Shown in pieces: positions 1 to 9,569 of a DNA stretch of 32,599 nucleotides. The translations under genes were made by a program, and so were the position numbers. The stretch is taken from positions 1 to 32,599 of the forward strand of contig JAUILJ010000001.1 in assembly GCA_030433055.1 (NCBI GenBank), given 5' to 3'. A model generated the notes under the pieces. The model saw only the letters and a program-made list of their open reading frames with translations, was not told where the DNA came from and ran no database searches. This DNA is from Polyangia bacterium. GTDB taxonomy: Bacteria; Myxococcota_A; Polyangia; Polyangiales; Polyangiaceae. Numbering within the stretch: position 1 is the first letter of the stretch; each line of letters begins with the position of its first letter.

Positions 1-85
1 AGCCCCAGAACACCAGCAGCGCAGCTCCTCCCAAGACCGCGATCTGGAGCGCCCAAGTCCGCGCGTGCGATACCTGCGACTTCAT
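1..85 (-). CDS. N-terminus of a truncated CDS with hydrophobic signal/anchor segment (MKSQVSHARTWALQIAVLGGAALLVFWG...)
   Basis: Reverse strand from CAT at 83-85 reads open to the window edge and gives a basic then hydrophobic N-terminus; too short for a family call. Confidence 0.45.
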   Translation of the reverse strand, partial: MKSQVSHARTWALQIAVLGGAALLVFWG

Positions 86-249
86 CGGAGCCCGCTACTC
101 TAGTACACTCGCACCGCTGCGGAGCGGCCAATTCGCCGGGTGTGGGGACGCAGCGACCAGAACCCGGCACGAGTGCTGGGACGCGCGAAGGACCGACCAG
201 CGGGGGCCACTGGGAAATGCCTGCGCTGATTCCGCAGGTGCGCAGGCAT

Positions 250-310
250 ATCACTGCGGCATCACGCTGCGGCATCACGCTGCAACATCACGCTGCGGCG
301 AAACTGCGGC
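250..310. repeat. 13-bp minisatellite, unit ATCACGCTGCGGC
   Basis: Units at 261-273, 274-286 (variant ...CAAC) and 287-299, flanked by shorter degenerate copies at 250-260 and 300-310. Confidence 0.8.
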
Positions 311-400
311 AGCACTGCTGACCCGCGCCACGAGCGATTTGGCGTTTGGTCAGCCAGGCGCATTGAATCGCAACCGTGAGCCCGAATATTCTTCGAGGCC

Positions 401-2092
401 ATGCTCACCTTCAGTCAAGACGGACCCACCGCGGAACGCCAGATGCGCGCGGTGATCTTCTACCTGACGACCTTCGGCTACATCGATGGCGACTTCGACG
501 ACTCCGAGAAGACGTTCGTCCGCGACTACATCAAGAAGCTCGTCGAGCATCGCGTCGATGGCGCGGTCGCCAAGGACGACGCGAAGCTGCGCGGTGAGCT
601 GATCGGGAAGTACACCAAGCATTTCCACGAGGTTTTTGAAGGCATCGATCGCCAGGTGAAGGACTTGTTCACTGAGGCGGTAGCTGATGGCGAGAACCAA
701 GATCAGTTCGTACACTCCAAGCTCAAGCTGCGCTGCTTCGAGATCTTCAAGTCGTTCGACCAGAAGAATCAAGAGGGGCTGATGGATACCATCGACGAGC
801 TGATCCACGCTGACGGTCAGGTGCACCCCGCCGAGCTCAAGTTCCGCGGGGAGCTAGCTCACCTGCTGGAGGAGGATCTCGAGGTCGAGCTCATCGAAGA
901 CGACGAGGACCGCAAGCCGGTCGCCATCGGCGAGACCACCAAGCCGGCGCTGGCTCAAGACAACCATCCCTTCTTCGATCAGTTCGAGCACCACTACAGC
1001 AAGGACCCGGGCAAGCTGCTCAAGCAAATCAAGGCCGACCGCGAGTTGCTCGACAAGGTGATCGGCCTGTTCGAGGATCAGCGAGCGCGCGGCAATGGCA
1101 AGCTGAAGGGCAAGAAGCAAGTCCAGGAGTTCGCGGGTCAGGATCCGCTCCTGGACAGCCACGTCTACATCCACCCCGCCAAGCAGGACGTGGACTACGA
1201 ACTCACGGTAGTGGGTGACCTTCACGGCTGCTACAGCTGCCTCAAGGGCGTGCTCATGCAGTCCGACTTCTTCACCAAGGTCGGTAAGTACCGCGCGGAT
1301 CCAGCCAACTCTACCTACCCGGTGCTGGTGCTCCTGGGCGACTACATCGATCGCGGCATGTTCAGCTACCAGGGCGTGCTGCGCTCGGTGCTGCAGGTGT
1401 TCTCCACCGCGCCCGAACACGTGTACGTGCTCCGCGGCAACCACGAATACTACTTCGAGCACCAGGGCAAGGTTTACGGAGGCGTGAAGCCGGCGGAGGC
1501 CATCAACACCCTCAAGCCCCACGTGCCAGCCGAGGTCTTTCAGCACTACATGAAGCTGTTCGACGCCATGCCGAACATGCTGTTCTTCGATCGCTTCCTG
1601 TTCGTGCACGGCGGGATCCCGCGGGACCTGCTGCTCAAGGAGAAGTACGAAGATCTCTCGAGCCTCAACGACTGGGACATCCGCTTTCAGATGATGTGGA
1701 GCGATCCTTCCAGCGCCGATGTCATCCCCGCGTCGCTCCAGGAACAGTCAGCCCGCTTTCCCTTCGGCCGCCTGCAGTGTCAGGCGTTCCTCCAGCGCAT
1801 GGGGTGCCACACCCTGGTGCGCGGCCACGAGAAGTTCGACGAAGGCTTCAAGCGCATCTACGACGACGAGAACCAGCTGCTGATCTCGCTATTCTCCGCT
1901 GGAGGCCATGACAACCACGACCTGCCCAAAGAGAGCAGCTACCGCTCGGTGACCCCCAAGGCGATGACCCTACGCCTGAAGAACGGGGCCAGCGAGATCA
2001 CCCCCTGGCTCATCGACTACCAGTCCTTCAACGATCCCGATCGCAATCGCTTTTTCCAGGTGGAACCGGAGATCGAGCACCGCATGGGCTGA
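401..2092 (+). CDS. PPP-family (calcineurin-like) protein phosphatase with TerB-like N-terminal region
   Basis: VVGDLHGCYSC, LLGDYIDRG, LRGNHEYY, FVHGGIPRD motifs; N-terminal helical segments GYIDGDFDDSEKTFVRDYI and HADGQVHPAELKFRGEL resemble TerB acidic repeats. Confidence 0.85.
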   Translation: MLTFSQDGPTAERQMRAVIFYLTTFGYIDGDFDDSEKTFVRDYIKKLVEHRVDGAVAKDDAKLRGELIGKYTKHFHEVFEGIDRQVKDLFTEAVADGENQDQFVHSKLKLRCFEIFKSFDQKNQEGLMDTIDELIHADGQVHPAELKFRGELAHLLEEDLEVELIEDDEDRKPVAIGETTKPALAQDNHPFFDQFEHHYSKDPGKLLKQIKADRELLDKVIGLFEDQRARGNGKLKGKKQVQEFAGQDPLLDSHVYIHPAKQDVDYELTVVGDLHGCYSCLKGVLMQSDFFTKVGKYRADPANSTYPVLVLLGDYIDRGMFSYQGVLRSVLQVFSTAPEHVYVLRGNHEYYFEHQGKVYGGVKPAEAINTLKPHVPAEVFQHYMKLFDAMPNMLFFDRFLFVHGGIPRDLLLKEKYEDLSSLNDWDIRFQMMWSDPSSADVIPASLQEQSARFPFGRLQCQAFLQRMGCHTLVRGHEKFDEGFKRIYDDENQLLISLFSAGGHDNHDLPKESSYRSVTPKAMTLRLKNGASEITPWLIDYQSFNDPDRNRFFQVEPEIEHRMG

Positions 2093-2177
2093 GCCAGACG
2101 CTCCCCTATTTCCACACGGGTTTGGGGGAGAGGTTCAACGCAGCTCCTCACCCCCGACCACAAGGAAGCAGGTACGG

Positions 2178-3029
2178 TCAGGCCGCGGCGACGTACTGCG
2201 CTTGACCACCGAGGGACTGCGCCAGCTTCTTCCGTGCGCGGCTCTCTAGCTGGCGTGCGCGCTCGCGGCTGATTCCCATGCGCCTGCCGAGCTCCGCGAG
2301 GCTCAGCGCCTCTCCGTCTTCAGCCATCAGGCGCTCCCGCACGATGCGTCGCTCTCGGGCGTCCAGCTCACTCAGGGCGCGCTCCACGATCTTCTGGACG
2401 ACCTCCTGCCGCTGCCGACGCATCAGGCCGGTCTCCTGGCACTCGTTGTCGCCCTCGAGCTGCTCGATCATGGGAGACGAGTCGTCCCTAACGGTGCGGT
2501 CCAGAGAGACGTCACCCGAGTCGAGGCGTTGCAGCATGGCCTGGAGGCTGTCGTCGCTCAGATCGAACTGTTTCGCTAGAGCCTGCTTGACGAGCTCCGG
2601 GTCCCCAAGCTTCGCCTGCAGGCGCGCCCGCTCGCGGCGTAGCTTGAAGAACATGCGACTACGCATGACGCCGCTTCGCGTCTGCACGATGCTCCACGTC
2701 GCGAGCACGTGGTTGATCATTCGCGCGCGGATCCAGAACGCGGCATAGGTGCCGAAGCGATAGCCGAGCTCCGGCTCGAACTTGTCGAGGGCCTGCAGCA
2801 CTCCGACGTTGCCCTCAGCCATCAGATCGGAGAGCGGCACCCCATAGGCGCGCAGCTTCCGAGCGATCGCAGTGACTGCCCGCAGCTGGGAGCCGATCAG
2901 ACGCTCTCGAGCCTTTGGGTCTCGGTGGTTCTTCCAGGCCCAGGCCAGCTCGAGCTCTGCTTCGCGGGACAAGCTGGGGAACTTGGTGGCTAGCGCGTCA
3001 TAGCGACTGACAACGGGATCTCGATACAT
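2178..3029 (-). CDS. RNA polymerase sigma-70 family factor, RpoH (sigma-32)-like
   Basis: DLMAEGNVGVLQALDKFEPELGYRFGTYAAFWIRARM (region 2), SRMFFKLRRERARL (RpoH-box-like), SLAELGRRMGISRERARQLESRARKKL (region 4). Confidence 0.9.
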   Translation of the reverse strand: MYRDPVVSRYDALATKFPSLSREAELELAWAWKNHRDPKARERLIGSQLRAVTAIARKLRAYGVPLSDLMAEGNVGVLQALDKFEPELGYRFGTYAAFWIRARMINHVLATWSIVQTRSGVMRSRMFFKLRRERARLQAKLGDPELVKQALAKQFDLSDDSLQAMLQRLDSGDVSLDRTVRDDSSPMIEQLEGDNECQETGLMRRQRQEVVQKIVERALSELDARERRIVRERLMAEDGEALSLAELGRRMGISRERARQLESRARKKLAQSLGGQAQYVAAA

Positions 3030-3073
3030 GGGGGCTGCTCCTGGTGGCGTCGTGCGGCCTCACCGCACCCCCC

Positions 3074-3103
3074 TATCATTGTCCAAGACAAAACTTTGTC
3101 AAC
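3074..3103 (-). promoter_or_regulatory. Candidate promoter of the sigma gene: -35 TTGACA (complement 3098-3103), weak -10 near complement 3074-3080
   Basis: Perfect -35 hexamer on the minus strand about 70 bp upstream of the ATG; -10 is weak (TGATAG-like); lies inside the GACA repeat array. Confidence 0.4.
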
Positions 3104-3166
3104 TCCAGACATCTCATTTGTCTACGATTTGTCCAATGTCTGTCTAGGCTATGTCCAATAGGTGTA
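3096..3166 (-). promoter_or_regulatory. 11-bp direct-repeat array (minus-strand nTnGACAnA), candidate MerR/CarH-type operator
   Basis: Plus-strand TTGTC at 3096, 3118, 3129, CTGTC at 3140, ATGTC at 3151, GTGTA at 3162: all in 11-bp register (the 3107 unit is not conserved). Confidence 0.65.
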
Positions 3167-3386
3167 ACCGGTTGGATTTGCAGGACCTATCCAGTCTGAG
3201 CCGCGGATGAACCGGCGGAGTGAACATGGACAAATGTTCTACAAATCGCCCCCGCGCGTTCGGCGGGGCCGCGTCGCCTGACTCGAGCTGGAATCGCGAC
3301 GCGCCGAGCCCCCGGCGCTCAGCACTGCGACGGTCGATCCCCGCGGAACTGAGAAGGGCCGCCAGGTGCGCTTCGAGGAGGGCGGC

Positions 3387-4325
3387 TCAGGTGTGCTGGA
3401 GCTTCAACACGTCGAGCAGCGACGTCAGCGACTTCCAGTCGGTCACCACGGCGTAGCGAGAGTCATCGAAGCGCAGCGCTGGAGCCAGCGCCCCCCCCAC
3501 CCACAGGGCGCTGAAGCGCGGCAGGCGCTCGAGCAACTCGTGAATCGCAGCGCGTGCGCACTCGACATCGTAGCCGAGCGCCACCGACAGCCCGACGGCG
3601 TGCGCTCGCATGGCCGCCGCCGCTTCGATGATGTCCTCGATGGGCGTGTTGACTCCGACCACCCGCGGCCGCACGCCGCGGCTCGCGGCGATCAGGCTGA
3701 CCAACTCGAGCCCCAGGCCATGCTGCTCATCGGGCAAGGTGGCCAGCAGCAGCACCGGCCCGCTCTCAGGCTCGATGTCGAACAGGAGCTGGCGACAGCG
3801 CGAACTGAGCTGCTGGCTGAACAGGTGCTCGTGGCGCACGGCGAGCTCGCCCAGCTCCCACTCCGCGCCCACGCGCTCGATCAGCGGTGCGGCGTACTCG
3901 ATGGCGAAGCGCTCGGCGCCGAGGCTGACCGCCGCGTCGGCCAGCGCGTCGCGCACGAAGTCCACGTCCTCTTGCTTGAGGCGCTGAATCACCGTCTCGA
4001 GCTCGGGTGGTGGCAGCTTGACAACGCTGGCGCGCTCGGCCCCCGCGCTCCGCTGAAGCAGCGCCCGGAGCTCCTCTTCGCTCATCTGCGCCGCCTCCCC
4101 GGCGCGCGCGCCAACATCCATGGCCCGCCGGATCAAGACCAGGCGATTGACGTCAGCATCGGAGTAGACCCTCGCTCCGCTGGCGGTGCGGCTGGGCACC
4201 GGAAAGCCATACCTCCGCTCCCAGATACGCAGCTTGTCTGGGGTGATTCCGGTGAGCCGCGCGGCGACCCCGATGGAATACTCGGACGGCACGGGGTCTT
4301 CAGGATCTGGGAGCTGGGACGACAT
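3387..4325 (-). CDS. MerR-family regulator with cobalamin-binding domain, CarH/CarA/LitR-like
   Basis: MerR HTH YSIGVAARLTGITPDKLRIWERRYGFPVPSRTASGARVYSDADV; W-x9-EH motif (WELGELAVRHEH); B12 ligand-type segment LPDEQHGLGLELVSLIAASRG. Confidence 0.88.
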   Translation of the reverse strand: MSSQLPDPEDPVPSEYSIGVAARLTGITPDKLRIWERRYGFPVPSRTASGARVYSDADVNRLVLIRRAMDVGARAGEAAQMSEEELRALLQRSAGAERASVVKLPPPELETVIQRLKQEDVDFVRDALADAAVSLGAERFAIEYAAPLIERVGAEWELGELAVRHEHLFSQQLSSRCRQLLFDIEPESGPVLLLATLPDEQHGLGLELVSLIAASRGVRPRVVGVNTPIEDIIEAAAAMRAHAVGLSVALGYDVECARAAIHELLERLPRFSALWVGGALAPALRFDDSRYAVVTDWKSLTSLLDVLKLQHT

Positions 4326-4369
4326 GCGACCATCCGGTGTGTCGAACCATCTGGAGCGTTAGTCAATGG

Positions 4370-7300
4370 TCAGTGGGCAGTCGACGCTCGGTTACCCCTC
4401 CAGCCGACGCTGGATTCGCCGACTCTCCGCGCTGCGCCTCCCGTACGGACCAGCACTTGCCGAATACTCCAGCCTTCCTCGGCTTCGATGACCTGAATGG
4501 CACGCCCCTGCTTGGTACCGACGACGTCGCCTCCGCGGAAACACACACGGTTAGTGAGAAGTGCAGGTACTCGCTCTCCCGCCACCGTGAGCCCACGCAG
4601 GTTCAGGGGGTCCGCAGCGCTGATTGACACCAGCTCGGGCTCCGCGTTCTCCCTCCGCAGAGCCCGCAGCTGACTGACCGCCTCGGGCAGCGCGTACTGC
4701 TCTCCGGAAAACCCAGCGACGAATCTGCCGCCCCGGATCTCTCCCCGTGCCTCGAGCCGCCGCAGCACCCGCACCAGATCGCGCCACGGAGGTAGCGCAG
4801 ACTCCCGCTCGAGCAGTCGGCGGAAGACAACCCCCCAGCGCACCAGCAGCCTGCGAGCGACCTGCTCCATTTGAATCCCCGCGGTATCAGTAGACACAGT
4901 GTTCCGACTGGCAGGTTGAGGTGTGCAAGCTGCGGTGGAATCAAACGCTGCGGTGGAATCAAATAGAGACCAGCGACCACCGAGTTCCATCCCCTGCCCG
5001 GCGCGCCTGCCGTGGCGCCTGTGAGCCTGGCCGCGTTGTGCCGCGGGCACGATGAGCGCGCGGAGGCCCGCAAAGCTATCGCTGTTGGCCAACCCGAGGG
5101 CCACCAGCTCCGCGAGCCCTTCCTCGACCTGGGTGCGCAACAACCCGCTGCGCCCCATCAGGTCCATGAAGAAACACGCGCCTGCCTGGCGAAGCACTTC
5201 CCGGATGCGCGCCGCTGCGGGCGACAGCTCAGGGGCGTCGTTCGTCCCCTTGCCTTCGCTGTTTGGCAGCGTGCTCTCTGCGCACCACACGCCGAGGTTC
5301 GTGCGGCTTACGAGGGCAACGGGGGTAGCGCGAACCGGAGCGGGCTTTCCGCGCCTCGCTCCAGCCTGCGCCGCGGGCGGCGTGCGACGCAGCCACGTGA
5401 CGCGCCCAGAGAGGCACAGCAGATCCAACCACGCGGGATCATAGTCCGCGATCCGAGCAGGCAGGATCTCGTGCTCCCATGCCGCGGCGGGCGCCTCGAA
5501 GCCCTCCAGCTGATCCAGCACCTGAGCCAGGGCGTCGGGTCCCGAGCCCTGATGCCCGGGTTCGACGCGCTGCCAGCGTAGCAAGAAGCGCATGAAGTCG
5601 GTCTGCGGAACCGGTTCGATTTCACTCCTCAAGCGCGCGAGCGTGTAGCGATGAATGCGCGCCAAGAGGCCGCGTTCACACCACTCGGTTCCTCCAGCCT
5701 CGAGGGTCGCGTCGGCAGCGGTGAAGCGACCGCGGAGGACGAAGCCCTCGGTCTCCAGCGTGAGCAGCGCGACCTCCACCTGAGGCGCCTCCAGGCCTAG
5801 CTCCTGAGCAAGTCGAGGTGTACGCACCGGACCGCGACACTCCACCTGGCCCCGCACCAATTCCACGAGGATTTCTTCTGGGGTGCGTTCGATCTGGGGC
5901 ACGAGCTTCTTGGGGATCTCCAGTGTCGGCGATTCCTTTGCTCCAGCGTAGAGCCGGCGTAGCTCCGCCAAGCGCTCCACCGCGGCCCACACGGACTGCC
6001 CATCGGGCAGGGCGAGGCGAGCGGCACGGCCGCTCGCCCCGAGGGCCCGAAGCCCATCGAGCCACCCGAGCTCGTCCGCGCTCTCGTGCCGCACGACACC
6101 GAGGACCTGCAGCGCATCAGCGAGCTCGTCCTGATCTCGCACGTTGGGCCAGGCTTCGTCCTGGACGCGCAAGATGGCCTCCGGGTCCAGCGCACCGAGC
6201 TCGCTGGCCTGCGCGGGAGAGAGCCACCGCCTGGCAGAGACCGCCTGGGTTCGGCGCTCCTCGAGGGGCGCATCGTCGAGGAACGCGTAAGGGCGCGCAC
6301 TGAGGATCTCCAGGGAGAGCGGCGAGGGCTCAGTGAGATCCCGGGCTATCAGGCGCTTGTGCCCTCCCACCACCTGACCGAGCAGCGCTTCGAAGGCTTG
6401 CACGTCCATCGCCTCGACCAGACAGTCGCTCACGGTCTGCTGCACGAGCGGGTGGTCAGGGACTTCACGCGGACCTGCGAGGTTCTCCTGGCATGCGACC
6501 TGATCCGGAAAGACGAGCGTGAGGAGATCTGCGGCGTTCATGCGCTGGAGCCGAGGTGGTACCCGGCTTCCTCCACGGAAACGCGAGATGGCCAGTGAGC
6601 GCGTCGCGTTCCAGCGCCAGCGCGTCTCGAACATTGGCGCGACGAGCAGCGCCTGGATGAGCAGGGGCCGCACGGTGTTGGGGTGCAGGTAGCTGAAGAC
6701 CTCTTCCAGCGGGAACGAGTGAGTAGGCCCCAGGGAGAGAATCAGTGCATCCTCGGTAGCTGCGGCTTGAAGCTCGAAATTGAAGCGCTGACAGAAGCGT
6801 TTACGCAGGCTCAGCCCCCACGCGCGATTGACGCGACCGCCAAACGGAGCGTGGAGCACCAGCTGCATGCCACCGCTCTCGTCAAAGAAGCGCTCGAGGA
6901 CCAAGGTGTCCTGAGTTGGCAGGCAGCCAAGCGCCTGATACGCCGCAGCCAGATACTCGATGAACTGGCTCGCCGCGGCGCGTGGCACCGCAGCGCTGGT
7001 GTAGCGCTCTGAGAGTGCCGCGAGTGCCTCGGCGCTCGGCGGACCGCCAGCTAGCGCACACAGGTCTTCGTCCACCTGGGCACGCAGGCGACTGACCGCC
7101 AGGGAAAGCTCGTCCGTGCGGGCCGGCGCCTCCCCGAGCCAAAACGGGATGCTCGGTGGCAGGCCCTTCGCGTCCTCTACACGGACCCGGCCCGGTTCGA
7201 CCTTGACAATGCGCCACGAAGCATTTCCCAACTGGAAAATATCACCGGCCATGCTCTCGATCGCGAAGTCCTCGTTGATCGTACCGACGAAGTAGCCGCC

Positions 7301-8863
7301 GGGATCAGCGACGACCTCGTAGTCGAAGGTGTCTGGAATCGCTCCGCCATTGGTCATGGCCGTCAGACGAGCGCCGCGGCGCGGCTTGATCAGCTCGCCA
7401 ACCCGATCATAGAACAGGTGAGCACCGCGACGGCCGCGACGCGTGGTGAAGCCGTCCGCGAGCATTTCCAAGATCGCGTCGAACGTCTCACGCGGCAGAT
7501 CACGGTAGGGATGGGCGCGCTTGACCAGCTGATACAGCGCGTCGCTCTGCCACTCCTCTTCGGCTGCGACCGCCGCTACGAGTTGCTGGGCCAAGATATC
7601 GAGCGGCGCGATGGGGATCTGAACCTGGTCGAGCTCACCTCGCTCGAAGGCGTGCAGGAGCGCTACCTGTTCGACCAGCTCGTCGCGCGAGAGCGGGAAC
7701 ACTCGGCCCTTGGGCACGCCTCCCAGGCTATGACCCGCGCGGCCCACACGCTGGAGCAACGTTGCGATGCTCCTGGTGGAGCCGAGCTGGCACACCAGCT
7801 CGACCGCACCGACGTCGATACCCAGCTCGAGGCTCGCGGTGGCGACCAGAGCCGAGAGTTCCCCGGACTTCAAGCGTTGTTCCGCGCGAAAACGCTGCTC
7901 ACGAGAGAGCGAGCCATGATGTGAGGTGACCTTGTCGTCACCCAGCCTGGTCGCCAAGTGGCGTGTCACTCGCTCAGCCACGCGCCGGGTGTTGACGAAG
8001 ACCAGCGTGGTCTTGTGTTCGCCGATCAGCTCGGCGACGCGATCGTAGATCTCCTCCCAGACTTCTCCGGCCATGACGGCCTCGAGTGGGCTCGACGTCA
8101 CCTCGATGGCCAGGTCCAGGTGGCGCTTGTGTCCGGTATCCACGATATGGACAGCCCGGGGGCGGCCCCGGCTCTCCTCACCCCCCAAAAATTCGGCGAC
8201 GCGCTCGATCGGCTTCTGCGTCGCTGAGAGGCCGACGCGCACGAACCCTGGCGCGAGCGCTTCGAGGCGCTCGATACTGAGCGCCAGATGGCTGCCCCGC
8301 TTGTCCCGCACCAGCGCGTGGATTTCGTCCACGATCAGCGTACGCACGCCCTTGAGCAGCTCCCGGCCGCCCTTGCTCGTCAGCAAAATGTAGAGCGACT
8401 CCGGTGTCGTGACCAACACGTGGGGCGGCTTCTTCAGCATGCGGGCGCGCTCGCTCGCCGCCGTGTCACCGGTGCGCACGCTCACCCGCAGAGCAACGTC
8501 TGGTAGGCCGCGCTGCCTCAGTTCCTCACGGATCCCTTCTAGCGGGAGCTGCAGGTTCTTTTCCACGTCGTTGCTGAGCGCCTTGAGCGGCGACACGTAC
8601 AGCACGTAGCAGCGCTCTTCGAGCTCAGACTGGAGGCCAAGCTCGATCAGCTCGTTGAGCGCCGAGAGGAACGCGGCGAGGGTCTTGCCGGACCCGGTGG
8701 GTGCGGCGATCAAGGTGTGCTCCCGCGAGGCGATCAAGGGCCACCCGGCCAGCTGTGGCGCGCTCGGTTCACCCAGCTCGCGTGAGAACCAGGCGCGCAC
8801 CGCGGGGTGAAACAACTCAGGAGCGCCGGGTCGCTGCGTCCGCTTGGCCATCCCAGGCAGCAT
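4370..8863 (-). CDS. lhr: Large Lhr-type DEAD/DEAH ATP-dependent helicase
   Basis: [15 protein letters not shown] (Walker A), VDEIHAL (DEVH-type box), [53 protein letters not shown]; about 1500 aa, as in Lhr; start may be at the internal MAKRTQ. Confidence 0.92.
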   Translation of the reverse strand: MLPGMAKRTQRPGAPELFHPAVRAWFSRELGEPSAPQLAGWPLIASREHTLIAAPTGSGKTLAAFLSALNELIELGLQSELEERCYVLYVSPLKALSNDVEKNLQLPLEGIREELRQRGLPDVALRVSVRTGDTAASERARMLKKPPHVLVTTPESLYILLTSKGGRELLKGVRTLIVDEIHALVRDKRGSHLALSIERLEALAPGFVRVGLSATQKPIERVAEFLGGEESRGRPRAVHIVDTGHKRHLDLAIEVTSSPLEAVMAGEVWEEIYDRVAELIGEHKTTLVFVNTRRVAERVTRHLATRLGDDKVTSHHGSLSREQRFRAEQRLKSGELSALVATASLELGIDVGAVELVCQLGSTRSIATLLQRVGRAGHSLGGVPKGRVFPLSRDELVEQVALLHAFERGELDQVQIPIAPLDILAQQLVAAVAAEEEWQSDALYQLVKRAHPYRDLPRETFDAILEMLADGFTTRRGRRGAHLFYDRVGELIKPRRGARLTAMTNGGAIPDTFDYEVVADPGGYFVGTINEDFAIESMAGDIFQLGNASWRIVKVEPGRVRVEDAKGLPPSIPFWLGEAPARTDELSLAVSRLRAQVDEDLCALAGGPPSAEALAALSERYTSAAVPRAAASQFIEYLAAAYQALGCLPTQDTLVLERFFDESGGMQLVLHAPFGGRVNRAWGLSLRKRFCQRFNFELQAAATEDALILSLGPTHSFPLEEVFSYLHPNTVRPLLIQALLVAPMFETRWRWNATRSLAISRFRGGSRVPPRLQRMNAADLLTLVFPDQVACQENLAGPREVPDHPLVQQTVSDCLVEAMDVQAFEALLGQVVGGHKRLIARDLTEPSPLSLEILSARPYAFLDDAPLEERRTQAVSARRWLSPAQASELGALDPEAILRVQDEAWPNVRDQDELADALQVLGVVRHESADELGWLDGLRALGASGRAARLALPDGQSVWAAVERLAELRRLYAGAKESPTLEIPKKLVPQIERTPEEILVELVRGQVECRGPVRTPRLAQELGLEAPQVEVALLTLETEGFVLRGRFTAADATLEAGGTEWCERGLLARIHRYTLARLRSEIEPVPQTDFMRFLLRWQRVEPGHQGSGPDALAQVLDQLEGFEAPAAAWEHEILPARIADYDPAWLDLLCLSGRVTWLRRTPPAAQAGARRGKPAPVRATPVALVSRTNLGVWCAESTLPNSEGKGTNDAPELSPAAARIREVLRQAGACFFMDLMGRSGLLRTQVEEGLAELVALGLANSDSFAGLRALIVPAAQRGQAHRRHGRRAGQGMELGGRWSLFDSTAAFDSTAACTPQPASRNTVSTDTAGIQMEQVARRLLVRWGVVFRRLLERESALPPWRDLVRVLRRLEARGEIRGGRFVAGFSGEQYALPEAVSQLRALRRENAEPELVSISAADPLNLRGLTVAGERVPALLTNRVCFRGGDVVGTKQGRAIQVIEAEEGWSIRQVLVRTGGAARRVGESSVGWRGNRASTAH

Positions 8864-8978
8864 GGCGCTCGGTTGCCGCGGGATCCAGCCAAGCGGAGTC
8901 GCTTGACGCGGCCTCCTGACACCCCGTTGGCAAAAGCCTCTTGCTCATTGTTGGTCTGGGCGCTGCAATGGCCGCCCT

Positions 8979-9530
8979 ATGGCGCACTATGAAGCCGGCC
9001 CCGGGGATCTGGAGCTGATCGTCGAGACGTTCAGTGAAGGGATTGGGGCGCGCATGGCCTACGACGTCAGCGTCCGCTGTTCGGAGCTGAACGTCTCAGC
9101 CGACGTGGACCCGAGCCAGCCGGAGTCGCTGAGCGGTAGCGTCGAAATCCCCATCGCCGCGTTCGTGGCCCACGCCCTGCATCGCAACAAGTCGCGGCGG
9201 CCTGCGGAGCTGAGCAGCTCCGACGCACGACAGATCGGCGAGAAGAGCAGGGACAAACTGCGAGAGGCGTTCGGCTCCCACATTCGCCTGAAGCTGACGG
9301 CCGAACGCCGTGCGGGCGAAGCGGTGGTGCTCGCCGAGGTCGAAGGTGCGGGCACGACGCTGCGCCTGAACGTCAGCGCAACCCCCAAGGCCGACGCCCT
9401 GGAGCTGAGTGGCACGGGGGAAGCATCACTGAGCCGACTCGGCGTGCCCAAGGTCAAGGCACCGCTGGGACTCATGGTGGTGGCCGATCGCGTGCAGCTG
9501 AAGCTGAGCGGGCGACTCCGCCAGGCCTGA
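8979..9530 (+). CDS. Hypothetical protein, possibly YceI-like
   Basis: Intact 183-aa ORF on the non-overlapped strand; YceI resemblance is weak and judged by eye. Confidence 0.55.
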   Translation: MAHYEAGPGDLELIVETFSEGIGARMAYDVSVRCSELNVSADVDPSQPESLSGSVEIPIAAFVAHALHRNKSRRPAELSSSDARQIGEKSRDKLREAFGSHIRLKLTAERRAGEAVVLAEVEGAGTTLRLNVSATPKADALELSGTGEASLSRLGVPKVKAPLGLMVVADRVQLKLSGRLRQA

Positions 9531-9569
9531 GCATACGGCGGGGCCCCGCGTCTGCTAGACTCGGACGCG

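Noticed and set aside
854-1609. 251-aa minus-strand ORF in the phosphatase gene
   Set aside because: Low-complexity Val/His/Leu/Glu composition and antisense to unmistakable phosphatase motifs
2101-2130. Terminator after the phosphatase gene (CTCCCC...GGGGAG)
   Set aside because: Only a 6-bp stem with an 18-nt loop and no T run
3366-4496. 376-aa plus-strand ORF over the CarH-like gene
   Set aside because: Antisense shadow ORF typical of high-GC coding DNA; composition is Arg/Gln/His/Ala-rich and the opposite strand has clear motifs
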